Shown one piece after another: positions 7,778 through 14,902 of a stretch of 32,232 nucleotides of DNA. The position numbers were made by a program, and so were the translations under genes. The notes under the pieces are model-generated. The model worked only from the letters and a program-made list of their open reading frames with translations. It had not been told where the DNA came from and did no database searches. The stretch lies in contig JAFPXK010000057.1 in the NCBI GenBank assembly GCA_017412585.1, forward strand, positions 1 to 32,232, in the 5' to 3' direction. How positions within the stretch are numbered: the first letter of the stretch is position 1; every line of letters begins with the position of its first letter. The DNA comes from Oscillospiraceae bacterium. GTDB taxonomy: Bacteria > Bacillota > Clostridia > Oscillospirales > Oscillospiraceae.

Positions 7778-7810
7778 CGCGGCTCACCGGAAAATCGCCG
7801 GAGAGCCGCG
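7778..7810. terminator. Hairpin after cysK (hairpin A)
   Basis: The stem CGCGGCTC-a-CCGG / CCGG-a-GAGCCGCG (7778-7790 with 7798-7810) lies 16 bases beyond the cysK stop codon. The T-rich side (CTTTTCT, 7811-7817) faces the plus strand; on the minus strand the repeat element follows directly. Its outer stem is the same as in hairpin B at 7542-7572. Confidence 0.55.
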
Positions 7811-7826
7811 CTTTTCTATGTGGGTT

Positions 7827-8762
7827 TCACGCCTCGGTGAACAGGGGGGTGGAGTAATACCTGTCGCCGCTGTCGGGCAGCAGGGCCACAATGACCTTGC
7901 CCGCGTTCTCCGGCCGCTTGGCCAGGGAGAGGGCGGCGTGGAGGGCCGCGCCGGAGGAGATGCCCACGGAGATGCCCTCGGTCCGGGCCAGCAGTTTGGC
8001 GGCGGCGAAGGCGTCGCCGTTGGCCACGGGGAACACCTCATCGTACACCCCCGTATCCAGCACCTCCGGCACGAAGCCTGCGCCGATGCCCTGGATCTTG
8101 TGGGGGCCGCTTCGGCCCTGGCTCAGCACGGGGGAGTCCTCCGGCTCCACCGCCACCACCTGCACCTGGGGCTTTTGCTCTTTAAGGTAGCCGCCGGTGC
8201 CGGTGACAGTGCCGCCGGTGCCCACGCCGGCCACGAAGATATCCACGGGGCCATCGGTGTCACGCCAGATCTCCGGGCCGGTGGTGGCACGGTGGATGGC
8301 GGGGTTGGCGGGGTTTACAAACTGGCCGGGGATAAAGCTGCCGGGGATCTGGGCGGCCAGCTCCTCCGCCTTGGCGATGGCGCCCTTCATGCCCTTGGCC
8401 CCCTCGGTGAGCACCAGCTCGGCGCCATAGGCCTTGAGAATGTTGCGCCGCTCCACGCTCATGGTTTCCGGCATGGTGAGGATGATGCGGTAGCCCTTGG
8501 CGGCGGCAATGGCCGCCAGGCCGATGCCGGTATTGCCGCTGGTGGGTTCGATGATGACGGAGCCCTCCTTCAGCAGCCCCCTGGCCGCCCCGTCCTCAAT
8601 CATGGCCTTGGCAATGCGGTCCTTCACGCTGCCGGCGGGGTTGAAATACTCCAGCTTCACCAGCACCTTTGCCGCCAGGCCCAGGGCCTTTTCGATATTC
8701 GTTACCTCCACCAGGGGTGTGTTGCCGATGAGTCCCAGGGTGCCGTGATAGATATTTGCCAT
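7827..8762 (-). CDS. cysK: Cysteine synthase (O-acetylserine sulfhydrylase)
   Basis: A 311-residue PLP enzyme making L-cysteine from O-acetylserine and sulfide in the cytoplasm. Visible landmarks are GNTPLVE near the N-terminus, the PLP lysine in NPAGSVKDR (K47), the substrate loop TSGNTG (74-79), the phosphate-binding [13 protein letters not shown] and the C-terminal SSGAAL. The length matches CysK. The ATG at 8762 is five bases past the nifU stop and preceded by AAAGGA at a rather long distance; a start 13 codons upstream would lie inside nifU. It is the last gene of nifS-nifU-cysK, which suggests cysteine made here feeds the desulfurase. CysM-like activity cannot be excluded. Confidence 0.92.
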   Translation of the reverse strand: MANIYHGTLGLIGNTPLVEVTNIEKALGLAAKVLVKLEYFNPAGSVKDRIAKAMIEDGAARGLLKEGSVIIEPTSGNTGIGLAAIAAAKGYRIILTMPETMSVERRNILKAYGAELVLTEGAKGMKGAIAKAEELAAQIPGSFIPGQFVNPANPAIHRATTGPEIWRDTDGPVDIFVAGVGTGGTVTGTGGYLKEQKPQVQVVAVEPEDSPVLSQGRSGPHKIQGIGAGFVPEVLDTGVYDEVFPVANGDAFAAAKLLARTEGISVGISSGAALHAALSLAKRPENAGKVIVALLPDSGDRYYSTPLFTEA

Positions 8763-8766
8763 AGTG

Positions 8767-9180
8767 TCACACCGTTCCTTTCTCAGTTTCCCCGTCGTCA
8801 ATGGGGTTTCCTGTCCGTCTTTGATAGTCCGCCAGGGCGGATTGAATGGCCTCCTCCGCCAGTACGCTGCAATGAATCTTGTAATCGGGCAATCCGTCCA
8901 GGGCCTCGGCTACTGCCTTGTTGGTCAGCTTCTTCACCTGGCTGAGGGGCTGGCCCTTAATCAGCTCCGTGGCCATGGAGCTGGAGGCGATGGCGCTGCC
9001 GCAGCCGAAGGTCTCGAACTTCACGTCCTGCACCACGCCGTCCTCGATTTTCAGATACATCTTCATGATGTCGCCGCATTTGGCGTTGCCCACCTCGCCG
9101 ATGCCGTTGGCGTCCTCAATGACGCCCACGTTCCGGGGGTTGCGGAAATGATCCATCACTTTTTCGCTGTATAATGCCAT
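8767..9180 (-). CDS. nifU: NifU/IscU-type iron-sulfur cluster scaffold
   Basis: A 137-residue scaffold on which sulfur from NifS and iron are assembled into a cluster for transfer to apo-proteins. It consists of the NifU N-terminal (IscU-like) domain only, without the C-terminal Nfu domain. The three cluster cysteines are present: C35 in AKCGD with D37, C60 in FGCGSA and C104 in [15 protein letters not shown] lies seven to eight bases before the ATG. The gene starts 15 bases after nifS and ends 4 bases before the cysK start, so the three are one transcript. The C-terminal tail (residues 120-137) is charged and probably disordered. Confidence 0.95.
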   Translation of the reverse strand: MALYSEKVMDHFRNPRNVGVIEDANGIGEVGNAKCGDIMKMYLKIEDGVVQDVKFETFGCGSAIASSSMATELIKGQPLSQVKKLTNKAVAEALDGLPDYKIHCSVLAEEAIQSALADYQRRTGNPIDDGETEKGTV

Positions 9181-9195
9181 GATTTTGCCTCCTTT

Positions 9196-10380
<1,185 letters not shown>

Positions 10381-10424
10381 TGTCAAAACCCTCCTTCAAA
10401 GGTGTACTCTCTGTTGCGCTCTCG

Positions 10425-10460
10425 ATTATAAATCTATTCACCTACTATGTCAATAGGTAA
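10425..10460 (-). promoter_or_regulatory. nifS promoter with operator 1
   Basis: On the minus strand, -35 TTGACA (10448-10453), 17 bases, -10 TATAAT (10425-10430): full consensus. An inverted repeat ACCTA (10440-10444) / TAGGT (10454-10458) with a 9-base spacer covers the -35, as expected for a repressor site. A similar site lies at 10492-10513. Confidence 0.8.
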
Positions 10461-10476
10461 TTTAGTAAATAATGCT

Positions 10477-10513
10477 GTTGCTTTTACAGAGTCACCTACT
10501 GTATAATAGGGAA
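10477..10513 (+). promoter_or_regulatory. Promoter of the Rrf2 regulator with operator 2
   Basis: On the plus strand, -10 TATAAT (10503-10508) is preceded at 18 bases by TTGCTT (10479-10484). The sequence TCACCTACT at 10492-10500 repeats that at 10438-10446 exactly, followed by TAGGG (10507-10511), giving an imperfect ACCTA/TAGGG dyad over the -10. This suggests autorepression. Confidence 0.7.
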
Positions 10514-10532
10514 AAAGAAAGGGGGCCATGCT

Positions 10533-10964
10533 ATGATTTCCACCAGAGGCCGCTATGCCATCCGGGTGCTGCTGGATTTGGCGGAGCATGATACCTGCGC
10601 TTTCATTCCGCTGAAGGATATTGCGGAGCGGCAGTCCATTTCCAAAAAGTATCTGGAGATCATCGTCAAGGACATGGTCTCCGGCGGCCTCATCGTGGGG
10701 GCCAGCGGCAAGGGCGGCGGCTATCGCCTGGTGAAATCGCCGGAGGAGTACACCATCGGCGCCGTGCTGGAGCTGATGGAGGGGTCGATGGCCACCGTGG
10801 CCTGCCTGGCGGAGGGCGCCGCGCCCTGTCCCCGGGCGGGGGAGTGCGAAACGCTGCCCCTCTGGGCGGAGTATGACAGGCTGACCCACGATTTCTTTTA
10901 CGGAAAGACCCTGGGGGATCTGCTGAAAAAGAGCGAAAAAACGCAGGATCCCGCCAACGGATAA
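10533..10964 (+). CDS. iscR: Rrf2-family (IscR-like) iron-sulfur regulator
   Basis: A 143-residue winged-helix transcription factor. The N-terminal MISTRGRYAIRVLLDLA, the recognition region SISKKYLEII and the wing GKGGGYRL are characteristic of Rrf2 proteins. C91, C99 and C105 (C-X7-C-X5-C) fit cluster ligands of IscR (C-X5-C-X5-C in E. coli), with one slightly longer gap. Divergent from nifS-nifU-cysK with two matching operators between them, it most likely senses cluster status and controls both directions. Because cysK is in the operon, a CymR-like cysteine-sensing role is the alternative, but CymR lacks these cysteines. AAAGGGGG precedes the ATG. Confidence 0.87.
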   Translation: MISTRGRYAIRVLLDLAEHDTCAFIPLKDIAERQSISKKYLEIIVKDMVSGGLIVGASGKGGGYRLVKSPEEYTIGAVLELMEGSMATVACLAEGAAPCPRAGECETLPLWAEYDRLTHDFFYGKTLGDLLKKSEKTQDPANG

Positions 10965-11015
10965 GAAAGCGGTCGCCAAGCTGGCTGCCGCGGAATATTT
11001 TATGCCATCCGGGGC

Positions 11016-11044
11016 TTGCCAATTCGCCGCGGCTGCCATATACT
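11016..11044 (+). promoter_or_regulatory. Promoter of the flavodoxin/radical SAM operon
   Basis: -35 TTGCCA (11016-11021), 17 bases, -10 TATACT (11039-11044), about 67 bases before the flavodoxin start. The -35 to -10 spacer contains CCGCGGCTGCC, near-complementary (10 of 11) to GGCTGCCGCGG just upstream (about 10983-10993), so a hairpin over the promoter is possible. Confidence 0.6.
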
Positions 11045-11110
11045 GTAAATCATTCCGCTGCAGCGTTGACAACAAATCCATTATTGTACAGCAAAGGAGC
11101 AAACAAAACT

Positions 11111-11518
11111 ATGCGCATTGCCATTCGTTATTACACACAGACCGGCAACACGAAAAAGCTGGCGGACGCCATTGCCAACCAGCTGGGGGTGGAGGCCAAG
11201 AGCGTCACCGAGCCGCTGGAGGAGAAGACGGACTTCCTGTTTTTGTGCAACAGCGTCTACTGGGCGGGCATGGACAGGGCCGTCAAGCAGTTCGTGGTGG
11301 ATAACGCCGCTAACATCGGCACCCTGGTGAACCTGAGCACCGCCGCGCTGATCGACTCCACCTATGGCCAGATGAAAAAGGTGGCCCGGGAGGCGGGCGT
11401 GAACCTGTGCGAGAAGGAGTTTCACTGCCGGGGCAAATTCGCCGCCCTCCACGCCGGCCATCCGGACGAGGCGGACATTGCCGCCGCCGTCGCCTTCGTC
11501 AGGAGCGTGCTGGCATGA
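11111..11518 (+). CDS. Small flavodoxin
   Basis: A 135-residue FMN electron carrier. After the first beta strand (MRIAIRYY) comes TQTGNTKKLA, the flavodoxin phosphate-binding loop. The segment FLCNSVYWAGMD carries an aromatic residue in the position of the first flavin-stacking loop. The start at 11111 follows AAAGGAGC; an earlier in-frame ATG lies in the leader. The stop codon overlaps the start of the radical SAM gene (ATGA), so a dedicated electron donor for that enzyme is likely: flavodoxins reduce the cluster of radical SAM enzymes. Slightly short compared with classic 140-150-residue flavodoxins. Confidence 0.85.
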   Translation: MRIAIRYYTQTGNTKKLADAIANQLGVEAKSVTEPLEEKTDFLFLCNSVYWAGMDRAVKQFVVDNAANIGTLVNLSTAALIDSTYGQMKKVAREAGVNLCEKEFHCRGKFAALHAGHPDEADIAAAVAFVRSVLA

Positions 11519-12621
11519 GTGAAGTATTTGATCTGCAGGCATACCTGACGGCAGGGGTGGAGCAGGTGGTGGCCGACGCCCTGAAGGCCACCCTGAAGGA
11601 TCCCCGGGAGACCGCCTTTTTGGTGCAGTTTGCCGCCGCCAGCCGCGCCGCGTCCCAGAAGCGCCGCCGGGCCGAGGACGCGGGGGAGCATGTGCCGTCT
11701 TACCTCATCGCCAGCATCACCAGCGCCTGCAACCTCCACTGCGCCGGGTGCTACTCCCGCTGCAACCACGCCACCGTGGACACCCGGCCCGTGCAGCAGC
11801 TCACCGCCGAGGAGTGGCTGCGCATCTTCGATGAGGCCGACGACATGGGCATCAGCTTCATCCTTCTGGCAGGCGGCGAGCCCCTGCTGCGCCGTGACGT
11901 CATCGAGGCTGCCGGACGCCGCAGGAATATCCTCTTTCCCATCCTCACCAACGGCACCTTTATGGACAAGGCCTATTTCGATCTCTTTGACCGCTGCCGC
12001 AACCTGGTGCCCGTCATGAGCATCGAGGGCGACCGCGACCTTACCGACGCCCGCCGGGGCAAGGGCGTGTATGACCGCCTGGTTGCCAACATGGACGAGT
12101 TCCACCGGCGGGGGCTTATCTTCGGCGCCTCCGTCACCGTCACCACCGAGAATCTCCGCCACGTCACCTCCCGGGACTTCCTCCAATCCCTGTCTGACCG
12201 GGGCTGCAAGGTGGTGATTTTCGTGGAGTTCGTCCCCGTCACTGACGAGGCCCGCCACCTGGCCCCCGGCGAGGCGGAGCGACAGTATCTGGCCGACGAG
12301 ATTGCCCGCCTCCGGGCAGAGCACCCGGAGATGGTGTACGTGTCCTTCCCCGGTGATGAAAAAAGCTCCGGCGGCTGCGTGGCAGCGGGCCGCGGCTTCT
12401 TCCACATAAACTCCCACGGCGGCGCAGAGCCCTGCCCCTTCTCCCCCTACTCCGACGTGAATATCCGCAATACCTCGCTGCGTGAGGCCATGCATTCGCC
12501 CCTGTTCACCGCTCTCCGCAGCGGCGACTTCTTGCTGGAGGACCACGCCGGAGGCTGCGTCCTCTATGAAAAGCGGGCGGAGGTGGAGGCCCTCCTGGCC
12601 GCCGGCAAATCCGACGCATAA
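11515..12621 (+). CDS. Radical SAM protein with C-terminal cysteine (SPASM-like) region
   Basis: A 368-residue enzyme. Residues 72-79 are CNLHCAGC, the C-X3-C-X2-C that binds the SAM-cleaving 4Fe-4S cluster, followed by a further cysteine at 83. AGGEPLL (119-125) is the SAM-binding GGEP motif, and TNGTF (145-149) and MSIEG (168-172) belong to the TIM-barrel core. The C-terminus has C288, C307 and C348 in the setting GGCVAAGRGFFHI...EPCPFSPYSDV...GGC, resembling an auxiliary-cluster (SPASM-like) domain. The N-terminal 60 residues are helical. It is coupled to the flavodoxin by ATGA overlap with AGGAG upstream. The substrate is unknown; a peptide or small-molecule modification is possible, and no obvious precursor peptide gene is adjacent. 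Confidence 0.87.
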   Translation: MSEVFDLQAYLTAGVEQVVADALKATLKDPRETAFLVQFAAASRAASQKRRRAEDAGEHVPSYLIASITSACNLHCAGCYSRCNHATVDTRPVQQLTAEEWLRIFDEADDMGISFILLAGGEPLLRRDVIEAAGRRRNILFPILTNGTFMDKAYFDLFDRCRNLVPVMSIEGDRDLTDARRGKGVYDRLVANMDEFHRRGLIFGASVTVTTENLRHVTSRDFLQSLSDRGCKVVIFVEFVPVTDEARHLAPGEAERQYLADEIARLRAEHPEMVYVSFPGDEKSSGGCVAAGRGFFHINSHGGAEPCPFSPYSDVNIRNTSLREAMHSPLFTALRSGDFLLEDHAGGCVLYEKRAEVEALLAAGKSDA

Positions 12622-12733
12622 TCGCGTTTTTTCGTCAGATGGCCGGAAATGATATCCGACATTCTCCGCCATTTGGTCCGGCCCATGGGCATCATGGAGC
12701 CGATATTCGATGAAAAGTGAAAGGAGCATTGCT

Positions 12734-13549
12734 ATGATGTTTTCCGCCAAAGAGGCCATCCGCCGCCGCAAGAGCGTCCGCACCTTTGACGGCAGCGGCA
12801 TCACCGTGGCCGAGCGGGAGGCCCTGCTTCACTATGTGGCAGACGTGGCCAATCCCTTCGGCGTGCCGGTGGCGTTCCGCCTGCTGGACAGCGCCGCCCA
12901 CGGCCTTACCAGCCCTGTGGTGGTGGGGGCCGACCTGTATCTGTGCGCCAAGGTGGGCCGTCAGCCCCATTACGAGCTGGCCTATGGGTACAGCTTTGAG
13001 AGCGTCTGCCTTTACGCCGCCTCCCTGGGCCTGGGCACGGTGATGCTGGCCGCGTCCATCAACCGCCCCGCCTTCGAGGCCGCCATGGCCCTCACCGGCG
13101 ACGAGGTGATGGCGGTGGCCAGCCCTGTGGGCCACGCCGCCCAAAAGCGCTCCGTCCGGGACACGCTGATGCGCAAGGGCCTGAAGGCCGATGACCGCAT
13201 CGCCTTTGAAAAGCTGTATTTCCGGGGGGATTTCTCCGCCCCGCTGACGCCGGACCAGGCGGGGGACTTCGCCCGGGCCCTGGAACTGACGCGCTGGGCC
13301 CCCTCCGCCACCAACAAGCAGCCCTGGCGGGCGGTGGCGGCGGGCGACACCGTCCATTTCTACGAGGAGCGCACCATGCGGGACACCCCGCTGGGGGATA
13401 TCCAGAAGGTGGATATGGGCATCGCCCTGTGCCATTTCGACCTGACCATGGAGGAGGAGGGCCACGCAGGCCGCTTTGTGTTTGCCGACCCCGGCCTCGC
13501 CGCCCCGGAACGCACGGAGTATATCGTGTCCTATGTGAAAGAGAGATAA
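12734..13549 (+). CDS. Nitroreductase-family flavoprotein
   Basis: A 271-residue FMN-dependent oxidoreductase. Near the N-terminus AIRRRKSVRTF is the FMN-contacting RRSxR-type motif of nitroreductases. The middle holds a GYSFESVCLYAASLGLGTVML stretch, and WAPSATNKQPWRAV (about 205-218) is a second family motif, giving the two-part layout of the TM1586-type subfamily. AAAGGAGC lies seven bases before the ATG at 12734; an in-frame ATG eight codons upstream lacks spacing. It may reduce nitro compounds, quinones or act in flavin-dependent redox; the substrate is not readable from sequence. It may be cotranscribed with the radical SAM gene (about 110-base gap, weak terminator signal only). Confidence 0.83.
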   Translation: MMFSAKEAIRRRKSVRTFDGSGITVAEREALLHYVADVANPFGVPVAFRLLDSAAHGLTSPVVVGADLYLCAKVGRQPHYELAYGYSFESVCLYAASLGLGTVMLAASINRPAFEAAMALTGDEVMAVASPVGHAAQKRSVRDTLMRKGLKADDRIAFEKLYFRGDFSAPLTPDQAGDFARALELTRWAPSATNKQPWRAVAAGDTVHFYEERTMRDTPLGDIQKVDMGIALCHFDLTMEEEGHAGRFVFADPGLAAPERTEYIVSYVKER

Positions 13550-13570
13550 GGCCATCTTGAAAAAGGAAAC

Positions 13571-13600
13571 GCCGTCAGCCTACGGGCTGACGGCATTTTC
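13571..13600. terminator. Bidirectional terminator between convergent genes
   Basis: A 10-bp perfect stem (13571-13580 with 13585-13594, GCCGTCAGCC) with a TACG loop is followed by ATTTTC on the plus strand and by TTTCC and TTTTTC on the minus strand. It can end both the nitroreductase and the glycosidase transcripts. Confidence 0.85.
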
Positions 13601-13609
13601 TATGCGGCT

Positions 13610-14890
13610 TTATTTGGTGTAGCTGCCCAGGAAAGCAAGGCTCTCTTTGGGATGGCGCTCCATGGTGGCCCGATCCACCGCCATCAGCCCGAAGGTCATG
13701 GCGTAGCCCTTTTGCCACTCAAAGTTGTCCATCAGGCTCCAGTAGCAGTAGCCCTTGACGGGGATGCCGTCGCGGACGCAGCGTTCCACACCGGCCAGGG
13801 CCTGGCGGATGAATTCCACCCGGCGGCTGTCGTCGGCCACGGCCACGCCGTTTTCCGTTACGATCAGATCGCCCTTGAAATCCTCATGCACCTTGCGGAT
13901 AACATGCGCCAGCGCCTGGGGATAGAACTCGTACTCCATCTGGGTCAGCTCCGCGCCCTGGGGGGCGGGCAACTGGCCCTGGGGGCCGAACAGGGTGCGG
14001 GTGTAGTTCTGCACGCCCAGGAAGTCATCGTCCCGGATATAGGGCAGATAGTGGCGGAACTCCTCGTCCCACTCCGCCGCAGCGGCGGCCTCGCCGCCCT
14101 CTGCCGCCTGGCAGTCGTGCATGGAGAGGGTGATGCCCACCTGGATATGGGGGTACAGGGCCTTGATGGCCGCCTTGGCCGCCTGGTGGGCCCGGAACAC
14201 CAGAATGTCGCCCTCCGCCGTGCGGGAGGAGACGAAAATCTGGGGCTGGGGCGTACCGAACACCTGGGCGTTCTCCATGGCAGCGTATTTCATGTTCTCC
14301 ATCATCTTCTCGAAGTTCATGCCCACCTGGACGGTGCCCTCGGCGCTCTTGGCCTGGGCCGCCTGCTGGGCCATCAGCATATACCGCTTGGAGATGGCGG
14401 CCAGCTGCAAGCCCATGTTGGCCTCATTGATGGTGCAGATATAGCGCAGCTCGCCGCCCAGTTTTTCCGTTACATAAGCGGCGTAGCGGCGGAAGTATTC
14501 GATGGTGCTCTCCGCCTCCCAGCCGCCCTTGCGGATGAGCCAGGCCGGGGAGGTGAAGTGGTGGAGGGTGACGATGGGCTCCACGCCGCGGGCCTTGCAG
14601 CAGGCGATGACCTGGCGGTAATGCTCGATCTCCTGCCGGTCAAACTTGCCCTCCTCCGGCTCGATGCGGGCCCACTCAATGGAGAAGCGGTAGGCGTTCA
14701 GCCCCGCCCGGGCCAGCAGTGCAATGTCCTCCTCGTAGCGGTGGTAGTGGTCGCAAGCCAACCCGCTGGGCTCGGCAAAGCTGGTGTGGGGCAGCAGCTC
14801 CTGGGCCCAGTAGTCGCTGTGGATATTGTTGCCCTCCACCTGATGGGCCGCCGTGGCGGCACCGATGAAAAATCCCTTGGGAAAAGCCAT
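13610..14890 (-). CDS. GH1 family beta-glycosidase
   Basis: A 426-residue cytoplasmic (no signal peptide) retaining glycoside hydrolase of family 1. Start: FFIGAATAAHQVEG (7-20), the GH1 N-terminal signature, with YRFSIEWARIEP at 67-78. The acid/base is E156 in TINEAN and the nucleophile E346 in VTENG; CYWSLMDNFEWQKGYAMTFGL (382-402) is the aglycone-side signature. Two features are unusual: the canonical NEP after the acid/base is NEA, and the 160-215 region (MAQQAAQAKSAE, MMENMKYAAMENA) is shorter and more helical than in standard GH1. It cleaves beta-glucosides or related glycosides; phospho-specificity is not indicated because no PTS is present. Last gene of the operon, 12 bases after the GH43-like gene, with AAGGAGGG before the ATG. 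Confidence 0.92.
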   Translation of the reverse strand: MAFPKGFFIGAATAAHQVEGNNIHSDYWAQELLPHTSFAEPSGLACDHYHRYEEDIALLARAGLNAYRFSIEWARIEPEEGKFDRQEIEHYRQVIACCKARGVEPIVTLHHFTSPAWLIRKGGWEAESTIEYFRRYAAYVTEKLGGELRYICTINEANMGLQLAAISKRYMLMAQQAAQAKSAEGTVQVGMNFEKMMENMKYAAMENAQVFGTPQPQIFVSSRTAEGDILVFRAHQAAKAAIKALYPHIQVGITLSMHDCQAAEGGEAAAAAEWDEEFRHYLPYIRDDDFLGVQNYTRTLFGPQGQLPAPQGAELTQMEYEFYPQALAHVIRKVHEDFKGDLIVTENGVAVADDSRRVEFIRQALAGVERCVRDGIPVKGYCYWSLMDNFEWQKGYAMTFGLMAVDRATMERHPKESLAFLGSYTK

Positions 14891-14902
14891 GTTTTGCCCT
14901 CC

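Noticed and set aside
10387..10532. Riboswitch or T-box upstream of nifS or the regulator
   Set aside because: The region is only 146 bases and is fully explained by two promoters and two operators; no conserved T-box or SAM-riboswitch core is visible.
10533..10964. CymR (cysteine regulator) as identity of the Rrf2 protein
   Set aside because: Three cysteines spaced like IscR ligands and the divergent nifS-nifU genes favour an iron-sulfur sensor; cysK in the operon keeps the alternative open but weaker.
12639..12720. RiPP precursor peptide for the radical SAM enzyme
   Set aside because: The short frames between the radical SAM and nitroreductase genes lack a ribosome binding site, cysteines or a leader/core pattern; kept only as a low-interest observation.
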